This document shows positions 45,552-53,079 of a stretch of 64,000 bases of DNA, in pieces; the first letter of the stretch is position 1, and each line of letters begins with the position of its first letter. This DNA comes from Paraburkholderia terricola (GTDB lineage: Bacteria; Pseudomonadota; Gammaproteobacteria; Burkholderiales; Burkholderiaceae), in NCBI RefSeq assembly GCF_900142195.1, contig NZ_FRAB01000005.1:62001-126000 (forward strand), given 5' to 3'. A model generated the notes under the pieces. It made no database searches. It had not been told where the DNA came from and was given only the letters and a program-made list of their open reading frames with translations. Both the position numbers and the translations under genes were made by a program.

Positions 45552-46631
45552 ATGATTCGCACGATGCACCGGTATTGCGTGGCTTATTGCGTTGCTTTAA
45601 CCGTTGTGGTCCTTTCAGGTTGCGCCGTCACGCCGCGTCAGAGTGCGAGTGAGTCGCCCGCCGGCGCATCGACGGCCGCCGCGCTCGCATCCTGGAACGA
45701 CACCGGGACGAAACGCTCGCTCGTCGATTTCGTCACGCTGGTCACCACGCCCGAGTCGAAGGATTTCATCCCGCGCGCGGATCGCATCGCTGTGTTCGAC
45801 AACGACGGTACGTTGTGGCCGGAGCAGCCCGCGTCGGTGCAACTGGTGTTCGCGCTGCAGCGCGTGAAGACGGCGGCGGCGCGGCATCCCGAATGGAAGC
45901 GGCAGGAACCGTTCCGCTCGATCCTCAAAGGCAATCTGAAGAGCGTCGCGGCGAGCGGCGACGCCGGCTCGATGCGCGTACTGGCGGCGGCGCACGCGGG
46001 CATGAGCGGCGATCAATTCGCTGCGCTCGTGCATGAATGGCTCGACACCGCGAGCGATCCGCGCTTCGACCGGCCTTACGCCGAGCTCGCATTTCAACCC
46101 ATGCTCGAGCTGCTCGCCTATCTGCGCGCCAACGGCTTCAAGACCTATCTGGTGACCGGCGGCGACGTCGAGTTTGCCCGCGAGATCGCACAGCGCGTGT
46201 ATGGCATTCCGCCGGAGCAGGTGATCGGCAGCACCGTCAAGTACAAGTACGGTCAGACCAACGGCGCGGTTTCGCTGACCCGGCTCGCGCAGGTCGACAC
46301 GCTCGTGGACGGCGCGGCCAAGCCGCTTGCAATCGATCGCGTGATCGGCCGGCGTCCGGTGATTGCATTCGGCAACGCGGACGGCGACATACCGATGCTC
46401 GAATGGACCTCGACGGGCGACGGCCCGCGCCTCGCCGCGCTCGTCCATCACACGGACCCGGAGCGGGAATATGCCTATGACCGTGCATCGAAGAGCGGCA
46501 AGCTCGACAAGGGTCTCGAGGAAGCCGGCGCGAAAGGCTGGGTCGTCGTGGATATGAAGGATGACTGGAAGACGGTGTTCAGGACGCAGCCCACGGCGGC
46601 CACCGCGAGCGCGGGCGCGCCGGTGAGGTAA
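45552..46631 (+). CDS. HAD-superfamily phosphatase lipoprotein
   Basis: A 359-residue envelope protein with a lipoprotein signal (ALTVVVLSGCAVTPRQS, lipobox LSGC) and a phosphoserine-phosphatase-like HAD domain: motif I IAVFDNDGTLWPEQP, motif II YLVTGGDVEFAREIAQRVYG, and motif IV VIAFGNADGDIPMLEW. The DNDGT nucleophile loop is intact, so an active periplasm-facing phosphatase is likely. Substrate unknown. GAGG precedes the ATG. It is convergent with the chaperone/effector pair. Confidence 0.88.
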   Translation: MIRTMHRYCVAYCVALTVVVLSGCAVTPRQSASESPAGASTAAALASWNDTGTKRSLVDFVTLVTTPESKDFIPRADRIAVFDNDGTLWPEQPASVQLVFALQRVKTAAARHPEWKRQEPFRSILKGNLKSVAASGDAGSMRVLAAAHAGMSGDQFAALVHEWLDTASDPRFDRPYAELAFQPMLELLAYLRANGFKTYLVTGGDVEFAREIAQRVYGIPPEQVIGSTVKYKYGQTNGAVSLTRLAQVDTLVDGAAKPLAIDRVIGRRPVIAFGNADGDIPMLEWTSTGDGPRLAALVHHTDPEREYAYDRASKSGKLDKGLEEAGAKGWVVVDMKDDWKTVFRTQPTAATASAGAPVR

Positions 46632-46753
46632 GACGCAAGCGCAAAAGGCGCCCGCGCTCACCGGCCCGCAGCCATACTGCCGCGGCAAGCGTGATGACAT
46701 GCCGGTCACCGCTTCGATGCGCGGCGTTCACGGCGTCCAGTGATCGGCGAAGG

Positions 46754-47161
46754 CTAACGGCGGGGGCCGCTTTCAACAACCTCGTCCTCACGCTCGTCCA
46801 GCAGCTCCGCGATCGTGCCGAGCAGGTCGGCCGCGCCGCGCGAGCCGTCGAGCGGGAAGAAGAGCACGTAGTGCAACCGCTCCGACTCCGGATCGAGGCC
46901 TACCGCGCCGTCCCATGCCGTCGCGGCATGCAGGTTCGCTTCCAGGGCGAGGCGGTACACCTCTTCGCGCTCGGCCGCTTGCAACTCGCCTAGCTCCACC
47001 TGAACGCGGACATGCAGCGGGTCCGTGCGCTCGTCGTAGCGAAGCGATACGACGTGCCCGCTCACGGCGAGTTGTCCGCTTTCGATGAGGTGGGCCGGGT
47101 CGCCGAGCCCGGCGATCTTGCAGATGTCGCCGATCAGCGCTGTGTAGTGGGCGTGACTCAT
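46754..47161 (-). CDS. CesT/Tir-type type III secretion chaperone
   Basis: A 135-residue acidic protein with the class I type III chaperone pattern: MSHAHYTALIGDICKIAGLG (N-terminal helix), LAVSGHVVSLRYDERTDPLH and VRVQVELGELQAAEREEVYR (beta strands), LALEANLHAATAWDGAVGLD, PESERLHYVLFFPLDG and a last acidic helix. LEAN...GLDPES is the family hallmark. Its ATG overlaps the stop of the upstream gene (ATGA), so the two are made together. Such chaperones normally serve the product encoded next door. Confidence 0.82.
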   Translation of the reverse strand: MSHAHYTALIGDICKIAGLGDPAHLIESGQLAVSGHVVSLRYDERTDPLHVRVQVELGELQAAEREEVYRLALEANLHAATAWDGAVGLDPESERLHYVLFFPLDGSRGAADLLGTIAELLDEREDEVVESGPRR

Positions 47162-48582
47162 CGATTGTTGACTCGCTGCAAGGTTTCCGCTCGGGTGTCT
47201 TCGCCGAGTACCGCGATCTTGCCGGGCGCGGGGTCTTTGCCTTGAAGCTGCCGCACAAGGCCTTTTATCTTGCCGGCAAACGATGGCGGTCTCGTCTCGC
47301 GATCCAATGCGTGAAAGACTTTCAGCGCCGCGGGTTCGTCTTCGGACGCAAGCTTGTGATCGTTCTTGATTGTGAAGAGAAGCTTGTTCTGCTTCAGCAT
47401 TTTCTCGGCCATCTCCTTTTCCGTGGCGCCAGCCCGGGGGCTCTTCAATAGCTGCACCGTGTCCCATGCCGCCCCGTTGATCGAGCGTTGCCTATATAGG
47501 CGATGCGACTCAGGGCTCTCGGGCGTGTGGCCCTTCAGCTTCGCCGACGCGCGCTGCGGCGCATGGACCGGCCGTGCGACCGGCGACTTCAAGGCATGGC
47601 TCTCGTCGTCGATCTCGCGCGTCTCGGCTTGCGGCACGAATTGCACGCGCCGGGTCCGGCTCGGCCCCGCTTTGTCCGGTGACGCGGCAGGCTGCCCGGG
47701 ACTCGAATGCACCGACTGGATTTCGGGTTCGCGCTCGGGCGACATGTCGTCGTGGCCGATCTCGGATGCGGACTCCGATCCGGTTTCCGATTCGGTTTCC
47801 GACTCGGATTCGGGCTGCCACGGCACGTCGTCGTTCTCGACGGGGCCATCCTCGCCGTTCGCCCATGCGTGCAATTGCGCTCGCAGCGTTTCGTCGTCGA
47901 TGTGCATATGGCCGAAGCGCTGCTCGGCCGATTTAGCTACCGCGGCGCCGACACGAGCCGTGTGGGTTCTGAAAGCCTGTTCATAGGCCGCATCGGGCGG
48001 CAGCTTCTCCAGCCGCTGGCGTTCCAGCAGACCGAGCGGCCAGCCATAATCGCGCGGCACGTTCAGCGCGACCGGTGGCTTCGCAGCCTGTCTCGCCTGC
48101 TGCGAATCTGGCCGCGCACGCATCGTCAGCCGCCTCGCGAAGCGCCGGACCGCCTTGCCCGCACTGCCGATCGAGTGGGCCAGCGCGGCGCCGTCCACGT
48201 TCAGCAACGTGACCGGACGGCGGTTGGATTGTCCGTGTATCGATGTCGCGATAGTGCGGCGTTGAGTGGCATTCGCGCCATTCGCGCTCGTCGGCGCTGG
48301 TCCTTGGCCGCCTTTCGTCGCCTGTCGGCGGCTGGGATCGGACGCGGCGTGCGAGCCCTGCGTCGATGAGGCGGTCGGCAATTCGCCAGCACGCGGACGA
48401 TGAGACGCCGCGCCGGACGGCCGCAATGCCGCGCTCAATCGGCTCAACGGCTGCAGGACTCCATTGCGCGAGCGCGTGCCGCTCGCTCCGGGCTGTTTCG
48501 TGTGCGTTTCGCCGTGGGATGTTTGAGACCGGTCGTCGACGGATGCTGGCGCGCGCACGTTGCTGCTGAGTCGGATACCCAT
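47158..48582 (-). CDS. Candidate type III secreted effector
   Basis: A 474-residue protein not recognised as any known family. The N-terminal 130 residues are Ser/Thr/Arg-rich and low-complexity without a signal peptide (MGIRLSSNVRAPASVDDRSQ), as in many type III substrates. A central part (LNVPRDYGWPLGLLERQRLE, then AYEQAFRTHTARVGAAVAKS) looks folded, followed by a Ser/Glu run (ESESETESETGSES) and a helical Lys-rich C-terminus (KEMAEKMLKQNKLLFTIKND). Support is from context: coupled CesT-like chaperone and an upstream TTCG-N16-TTCG box. GAGGGA precedes the ATG. Confidence 0.65.
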   Translation of the reverse strand: MGIRLSSNVRAPASVDDRSQTSHGETHTKQPGASGTRSRNGVLQPLSRLSAALRPSGAASHRPRAGELPTASSTQGSHAASDPSRRQATKGGQGPAPTSANGANATQRRTIATSIHGQSNRRPVTLLNVDGAALAHSIGSAGKAVRRFARRLTMRARPDSQQARQAAKPPVALNVPRDYGWPLGLLERQRLEKLPPDAAYEQAFRTHTARVGAAVAKSAEQRFGHMHIDDETLRAQLHAWANGEDGPVENDDVPWQPESESETESETGSESASEIGHDDMSPEREPEIQSVHSSPGQPAASPDKAGPSRTRRVQFVPQAETREIDDESHALKSPVARPVHAPQRASAKLKGHTPESPESHRLYRQRSINGAAWDTVQLLKSPRAGATEKEMAEKMLKQNKLLFTIKNDHKLASEDEPAALKVFHALDRETRPPSFAGKIKGLVRQLQGKDPAPGKIAVLGEDTRAETLQRVNNR

Positions 48583-48886
48583 GGTGTCCCTCGCTCAATG
48601 ATGTATTGGGCATAGTAGGGTGGTGGATGGGCGTCGATGGTTCGGAGACGGCGAAGTCGGTGCGCCGGTAGCGAAACGAAGAACCGCGGGCGTTCGGTGG
48701 AGGTGGCGGTGTGTTTTGGTGTGTTGCAGCCAGGATAGAGGCAGGTTTGGGGCGGCGGTCTATGTGTTCCAGCTTTGCTGGTGAGCGGGTTCGCTTGTTT
48801 TCGGACTGGTGATGTGCGGGGTTCGATACAGCACCAGGCTGAAGGTGGTGATGGGCGGGGGAATGCGGATGCCGTAGGCAATAAAA
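48583..48886. other. Intergenic region between the effector gene and the tRNA remnant
   Basis: Apart from the hrpII-type box, this 300-bp stretch shows no gene or further element. It belongs to the ancestral chromosome left of the integrated island. Confidence 0.5.
48612..48675 (-). promoter_or_regulatory. hrpII-type box (TTCG-N16-TTCG) with -10 element upstream of the effector gene
   Basis: On the minus strand TTCG (48675-48672), exactly 16 bases, TTCG (48655-48652), then 34 bases to TACTAT (48617-48612), which fits the YANNRT -10. This is the layout of HrpB/HrpX-controlled promoters in Ralstonia, and of the related activator sites in Burkholderia type III systems, though the gap to the -10 is 2-4 bases longer than the usual 30-32. 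The -10 is 30 bp before the start codon. Confidence 0.6.
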
Positions 48887-48916
48887 AAGGGCTTCGCGCG
48901 AATCGCGTAAGCCCTT
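48887..48916 (-). terminator. Terminator of the tRNA-Arg gene
   Basis: On the minus strand AAGGGCTT-ACGCG...CGCG-AAGCCCTT followed by TTTTTAT, 17 bp after the CCA end of the tRNA-Arg remnant. It would have ended the original tRNA transcript. Confidence 0.8.
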
Positions 48917-48932
48917 GATAAACAATACTCAG

Positions 48933-48977
48933 TGGTGCGCCCGGCTGGGATCGAACCAGCAACCCCTGCCTTCGGAG
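48933..48977 (-). other. Attachment site: 3' half of tRNA-Arg(CCG)
   Basis: The 45 bases run from the anticodon loop CTCCGAA (anticodon CCG) through the 3' anticodon stem GGCAG, the T-arm GGTTCGATCC and the acceptor end GGGCGC-A-CCA. The bases further upstream (GGACT and beyond) do not form the 5' half of a tRNA, so the gene is interrupted exactly in the anticodon loop. This is the usual att core of tyrosine-integrase elements; an integrase starts 160 bp away. Confidence 0.9.
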
Positions 48978-48987
48978 AGTCCTCAAG

Positions 48988-49021
48988 AGTGTTTTTGGCG
49001 TTCGCGAACGTTCCAAACACC
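48988..49021. promoter_or_regulatory. Dyad between att core and integrase gene
   Basis: The perfect 12-bp palindrome CGTTCGCGAACG (48999-49010) is centred in a longer imperfect inverted repeat bounded by GTGTTT and AAACAC. Its place just inside the element fits an arm-type or excisionase binding site, but this is inference. Confidence 0.5.
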
Positions 49022-49084
49022 CTTTAAACTCAAATAGTTAGTGTTTGTCTGTTCGTCCGAGTAATGGGCTGTTCGGCGCGGGAT

Positions 49085-49121
49085 TTGCCCTACCCTTGCC
49101 CTAGGCTATACTTTTGCCCTA
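49085..49121 (+). repeat. Three TTGCCCTA direct repeats before the integrase gene
   Basis: Copies at 49085-49092, 49096-49103 and 49114-49121, ending 17 bp before the integrase ATG. They overlap the place where the promoter should be, so an integrase or repressor could bind there. Confidence 0.7.
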
Positions 49122-49138
49122 CTTGCAGGGGCTAAGGC

Positions 49139-50437
49139 ATGGGTCAGAAATTCAAAATCGACCGCGATTTTATGCGGGCAATCAAGCCGACCGGGAAGTA
49201 TCAGGAATTCGTCGACTCCGCCTTGCCTGGCTTCGTCGTCAAAGTGACGCCGGCGGGCTCAAGTTCGTATACGATTCGCTGGACGAAGCCGGACGGGAAG
49301 CAGGGCCGCCGCGTCATCGGCTACTGGCCCGAAAATGATCCAAAGCCAATGCGCGATCTCGCAAAGGTGGAGCTCCGCGACGTTGACAAGCGCGGCGACA
49401 CTACAGCGGACGTGCTTGAGCGCCGTCGCCGGAAAGCTGAGGCCGAGAAAATCATCGGCACGCCGACACTCGCGACATTCATCAACGACCGCTACGCCGA
49501 CTGGCTTGCGGCCAACACCCGAAGCAGCGCCGCGACACTCTCGCGTCTGCGCAAGTCATTCTCAGATCACCTTGACAAGCCGCTCGGCGATTTCAATGCG
49601 TGGATCATCGAAAAGTGGCGATCCGGGCGCCTCAAAGCCGGATTAGGCGCGGCTACGGTCAATCGCGACCTGTCGGCGCTGCGTGGCCTGTTCTCGCGTG
49701 CTCTCGAATGGAGCGTAATCGCCGAGCATCCGATGCGGACGATCAAAGCGCTGCAGGCGCCCAGTGGCAAGGTGCGCTGGCTGTCCGAGGATGAGGAAAC
49801 CCGCTTAAGAGCCACGCTCGATGTGCGCGAGGAGCGCGAACGGGCCGCACGCGAGAGCGCTAACGCCTGGCGCGAGGCCCGCGGCTACGATGTGATGCCG
49901 GACCTGCGCGACGCGGCGTTTATAGACCATCTCAAGCCCGCCGTGCTGCTCTCGATCAACACCGGTTTACGGCAAGGCGAGCTGCTCAAACTCGACTGGC
50001 AGCACGTCAATCTGGACCGCGCAATCCTGACGGTGGTCGACGCTTCGGCCAAGTCGGGAAAGCAGCGGCACATTCCGCTCAACGACGAGGCGCTCGCAAC
50101 GCTGAAGGCGTGGCGCGAACAGTCCCATCAATCTATCGTTTTCGCGAGTGCCGATGGCGGCGTGCGTGTGGACGTCAAGACGGCATGGCAAAAGCTGCTG
50201 AAAGACGCAAAGATCACAAACTTCCGATGGCACGACATGCGTCATCACTTCGCGTCGCGGCTGGTTATGGCCGGCGTGGATCTCAACACGGTGCGCGAGC
50301 TGCTGGGGCACGCGGACCTGACCATGACTTTGCGGTACGCACACCTTGCGCCTGAGCACCTGTCTGCGGCCGTGGCAAAACTGAACCGTTCGCCCGTCGC
50401 AAGCGCCCCTGCGACGAACGTGGAGAAAGAAGCGTGA
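49139..50437 (+). CDS. Tyrosine-type site-specific integrase
   Basis: Catalyses integration and excision of the element. The 432-residue protein has an N-terminal DUF4102-like arm-binding domain (SALPGFVVKVTPAGSSSYTI), a core-binding domain (TLSRLRKSFSDHLDKPLGDF) and the catalytic domain with Arg in NTGLRQGELLKLDW (about 276), Lys in SGKQRHIPL, HxxR in WHDMRHHFASRL, His in LLGHADLTMT and the nucleophile Tyr in LRYAHLAPEHL (about 398). All catalytic residues are present. It points away from the tRNA remnant and overlaps the next gene by 4 bp. Confidence 0.96.
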   Translation: MGQKFKIDRDFMRAIKPTGKYQEFVDSALPGFVVKVTPAGSSSYTIRWTKPDGKQGRRVIGYWPENDPKPMRDLAKVELRDVDKRGDTTADVLERRRRKAEAEKIIGTPTLATFINDRYADWLAANTRSSAATLSRLRKSFSDHLDKPLGDFNAWIIEKWRSGRLKAGLGAATVNRDLSALRGLFSRALEWSVIAEHPMRTIKALQAPSGKVRWLSEDEETRLRATLDVREERERAARESANAWREARGYDVMPDLRDAAFIDHLKPAVLLSINTGLRQGELLKLDWQHVNLDRAILTVVDASAKSGKQRHIPLNDEALATLKAWREQSHQSIVFASADGGVRVDVKTAWQKLLKDAKITNFRWHDMRHHFASRLVMAGVDLNTVRELLGHADLTMTLRYAHLAPEHLSAAVAKLNRSPVASAPATNVEKEA

Positions 50438-50931
50438 CTGACGATGAAATGCTCGCCGAGCAAAACCGAATCGAAGAGGAATTCGAACGGGCCTATGATG
50501 CTCACGCGCTGTTTGGTCCCGTAAACGACGACGATTTTTTGAGTCTGGCGACTCAGATTTTCTGCGCAGCTGCTTTCCAGGACCAAGCGATCACCGGCGT
50601 TGCTCAGAAGGCGGCTCGCGCGCTCGCGACGCGCCTTTCTGGCTTCCCGGATGACGCTAAGAAATGGCGCGTAACGTTCCCACCGATGGGCCTGCAAAAA
50701 GAGCAAATGCTGACCAAGGCGCAGAAGAAGTCTCGTGCCATTGCTTTCGAGGTGTGCCGGCTAATCCTTGCCGGCGAGCTGATGACGCACGCCACGGCGA
50801 CGGTGGCGACAAGACGCAAAGTCTCACCGCAAAAAGTCACGGGGGACTACTACAAATACAGAGATCTATTTGTCGACCTACACAGGTCCGCAAATCCAGA
50901 CGATCCAAACGTTTCTAAATTAGAAGATTGA
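50434..50931 (+). CDS. Hypothetical protein coupled to the integrase
   Basis: A 165-residue, largely helical, charged protein of unknown function. No known motif. Its start overlaps the integrase stop (ATGA), so it is co-translated and may modulate integration. The C-terminal part (RRKVSPQKVTGDYYKYRDLF) looks like it could contain a small helix-turn-helix, without real support. Confidence 0.7.
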   Translation: MTDDEMLAEQNRIEEEFERAYDAHALFGPVNDDDFLSLATQIFCAAAFQDQAITGVAQKAARALATRLSGFPDDAKKWRVTFPPMGLQKEQMLTKAQKKSRAIAFEVCRLILAGELMTHATATVATRRKVSPQKVTGDYYKYRDLFVDLHRSANPDDPNVSKLED

Positions 50932-51072
50932 AATTTAGAAGAAACACAACAATCGAAATTTAGTATAAATCGCGCGGCGAATATACAAATAGGCAGGCAC
51001 TTGCGGAATAAATAGAGTGTGGATGTCCCGGCCGGACACTGACGAACAACCAGTGTTTTAGGAGCATCCAAT

Positions 51073-51282
51073 ATGTCGAAACCTGCCTTTACCGTTGCAG
51101 AATTCTGCGAGGCGCACGGCCGCATGTCGCGCACGCTTTTCTATTCGCTCATCAAGAATGGCAAAGGTCCGCGCTTGATGAAGATCGGCCGGAGAACCCT
51201 TGTCAGCCAGGAGGCCGCGGCCGATTGGCGCCGCGCGATGGAAAGCGCGTCCTCACATACCAGCGTTGCGGCGGCCGTATGA
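51073..51282 (+). CDS. AlpA/excisionase-like DNA-binding protein
   Basis: A 69-residue winged-helix MerR/AlpA-type protein: FTVAEFCEAHGRMSRTLFYS (helix-turn-helix), LIKNGKGPRLMKIGRRTLVS (wing) and QEAAADWRRAMES. Such proteins activate the integrase gene or act as excisionase in P4-like elements. Preceded by an AT-rich stretch with GAAATTTAG twice (50930-50938 and 50955-50963) and a TATAAAT, likely its promoter. AGGAG lies upstream of the ATG. Overlaps the next gene by 4 bp. Confidence 0.85.
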   Translation: MSKPAFTVAEFCEAHGRMSRTLFYSLIKNGKGPRLMKIGRRTLVSQEAAADWRRAMESASSHTSVAAAV

Positions 51283-51587
51283 GCCAAAAAAATAGCGCCC
51301 CGCAGGGCGCCACAAAACAAAACCTCATCGGCGCAAATGTTAACACCGACACCGAATACCTGATGCGCTTTCTTGATGCGGTGAAGAACGTCAGCGAGCG
51401 TTTGCGCGTCGACGTAAAAACCTACCGCGGCAACACCTACATCGACATTCGCGTGTGGTACGTCGACGCCGGCGGCGAGTATCACCCTTCGAGCAAGGGC
51501 GTCATGCTCAAGCCGACCTTGGCGCCCGAGCTGCTGCGCGGCATCGCCCTGGCGGCCCAATCCTTCGATCCGAAGGGGGCTGCCTAA
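51279..51587 (+). CDS. PC4/p15-like single-stranded DNA-binding protein
   Basis: A 102-residue protein. The C-terminal 55 residues fit the transcriptional coactivator p15/PC4 fold found in bacteria and phages: TYRGNTYIDIRVWYVDAGGE, YHPSSKGVMLKPTLAPELLR, GIALAAQSF. These proteins bind single-stranded DNA and could act in replication or recombination of the element. Starts inside the stop of the AlpA-like gene (ATGA). The N-terminus is short and unstructured. Confidence 0.65.
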   Translation: MSQKNSAPQGATKQNLIGANVNTDTEYLMRFLDAVKNVSERLRVDVKTYRGNTYIDIRVWYVDAGGEYHPSSKGVMLKPTLAPELLRGIALAAQSFDPKGAA

Positions 51588-51632
51588 TGTTGCACATCGC
51601 ACTGTGCCACGCTGGAAATGATGGCTTGATGA

Positions 51633-51649
51633 ATCACCCTAGGGGTGAT
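51633..51649. promoter_or_regulatory. Operator-like dyad before the HTH gene
   Basis: ATCACCCTAGGGGTGAT is a 17-bp dyad with one mismatch, 110 bp upstream of the small HTH gene. It has the shape of a phage repressor operator. The bound protein is not known. Confidence 0.5.
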
Positions 51650-51758
51650 ATTGTTCGAAGCACAGGGCTATGCATTCCGCTGTGCCCAACATTCCGCAAG
51701 GATCCCTCCATGAAGCCGAAGCTTCGCGTTTCCGCACGCCCATACGAGACAAATTCGA

Positions 51759-52025
51759 ATGAAATATCAGCCACCCAGCAGAGAAACGCTGCGCCAATTG
51801 AAGGAGCGCCTTGGGTACACCAACGGACAGATGGCGGACCTGTTCGGGGTATCAACCGGAAGGCAGTTTCACAAATACCTGTCGGACGAGGACAAGCGCG
51901 AGATGGGATTTCACGTGCTGATGTACGGCGCCATGCAGTTGGCCTTGATGGCCGGCCCGGTAACGAACATCCAGCAGGTATTCGACGCGGCTCAGTCGAT
52001 CGGTGCAATGATCGAGATGCAGTAA
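51759..52025 (+). CDS. Small XRE-like helix-turn-helix protein
   Basis: An 88-residue protein with a helix-turn-helix of the lambda-repressor type at the N-terminus: TLRQLKERLGYTNGQMADLF, GVSTGRQFHKYLSDEDKREM. The second half is a hydrophobic helix pair (LMYGAMQLALMAGPVTNIQ). Probably a phage-type regulator of the element; an operator-like dyad lies upstream. No strong ribosome site was seen. Confidence 0.7.
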   Translation: MKYQPPSRETLRQLKERLGYTNGQMADLFGVSTGRQFHKYLSDEDKREMGFHVLMYGAMQLALMAGPVTNIQQVFDAAQSIGAMIEMQ

Positions 52026-52187
52026 TCACCGCGGACCACTCGCCCGCATACCTCCCGCAAAACCTCACCCAGATCATAAATTGCGCTCTGCGCGCTGCTG
52101 CGCTTGAGCCGACGCCGAACGGCGCTATCGACGTTCTCGGCGCTGCACTCGTCCGCCTGGCCGAAATTGCTCGTGCGGAGGTGTCGC

Positions 52188-52418
52188 ATGGCTGATAGCA
52201 AGCAAATCGCTATGCGTGCCGATACAGAACTGTCGGCAGCGGCGCAGGCCCTTCGCCACGCGAACGCCCTTTTCGACGCACTCCGTTACCTCATGTCGGC
52301 AGGCGATTTGAACCGGGTCGACACTAGTTCCCTCGCGGAGATCGGCGCCGAGCTTGTCGGCACGTACGCAGAACGCGCCGCAGGCGAAGCAGAGTTCTTT
52401 GAAGGAGCTGCACGGTGA
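52188..52418 (+). CDS. Small hypothetical protein
   Basis: A 76-residue helical protein (MADSKQIAMRADTELSAAAQ, LRHANALFDALRYLMSAGDL) with GGAGG shortly upstream of the ATG. Function unknown. First member of a run of four coupled genes ending with the primase-helicase. It looks like the small accessory proteins common in phage replication operons. Confidence 0.65.
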   Translation: MADSKQIAMRADTELSAAAQALRHANALFDALRYLMSAGDLNRVDTSSLAEIGAELVGTYAERAAGEAEFFEGAAR

Positions 52419-52747
52419 ACACGTCCAGCGAAAACTCGATTCTCAGCGTAACCGCCTTGCACCGCTTAATTGACAACGCAGCCGGTGAATTGGCAGTTGC
52501 CGAAGAAGTGCTTATTGACCTGTGCGCACTCTTTGAAGCGATCGTCGCAGCGACCAAGGGCCACGAACTGGCGCATCGACTTGCCGCCCTCGGTGTTCGA
52601 ACGGCGGATGAATATCGCGAATCTTTCGAAGGATCGAAAGAAACGTACAACCATCACAGCCGCAAAATCATCGACGCTACAAACCCGGGCTCAGGTGAAC
52701 GTCCGTGCATCTGCGGCGCGGAGCACTCCGCACGGGAGTTCGCATGA
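52415..52747 (+). CDS. Small hypothetical protein
   Basis: A 110-residue protein starting at a GTG that overlaps the previous stop (GTGA). Helical N-terminal half and a C-terminal CICGAEHSA motif that could be a partial metal site, though only two Cys and one His are present. Function unknown. Coupled to both neighbours. Confidence 0.65.
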   Translation: MNTSSENSILSVTALHRLIDNAAGELAVAEEVLIDLCALFEAIVAATKGHELAHRLAALGVRTADEYRESFEGSKETYNHHSRKIIDATNPGSGERPCICGAEHSAREFA

Positions 52748-53079
52748 CCCATCACCATGACTTGGGCGTACCCGTCGGCGATGGCGAATACGCGAGCCCA
52801 GCGAAGTTCCTGCTGATGTCCGCATTTCTAGTGTACGAGGCCAAGAAAGCCGGCAGCGATGTTCGCCTCGCAGCGCGCAACATCCTCGACGAGATTTTCG
52901 AGTCGGCAAAGGCTGGCGGCTTCATGAAAGGAGAGATCCTCGAAACGCTGATGTCGAGGTGCGAGAAGTCGCAGCGCGTATGGACCCTCGCCGTTGAGGC
53001 GACGGAAGCAATCGGCGATACGGAGGCGTTCATGTCTGCCTTGCGGCGCGCTGGAATTCGGACGGAGGGCGTTGAGTGA
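52744..53079 (+). CDS. Small hypothetical protein
   Basis: A 111-residue protein (MTHHHDLGVPVGDGEYASPA, KFLLMSAFLVYEAKKAGSDV). All-helical, no known motif. Starts in the stop of the previous gene (ATGA) and its own stop overlaps the primase-helicase start (GTGA). Function unknown; presumably part of the replication module. Confidence 0.65.
   Translation: MTHHHDLGVPVGDGEYASPAKFLLMSAFLVYEAKKAGSDVRLAARNILDEIFESAKAGGFMKGEILETLMSRCEKSQRVWTLAVEATEAIGDTEAFMSALRRAGIRTEGVE

Noticed and set aside
52022..52195. Open frame with protein-like sequence between the HTH gene and 52188 (LTQIINCALRAAALEPTP)
   Set aside because: No ATG, GTG or TTG start in reach and no slippery site for frameshifting from the HTH gene. 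It may be a decayed gene.
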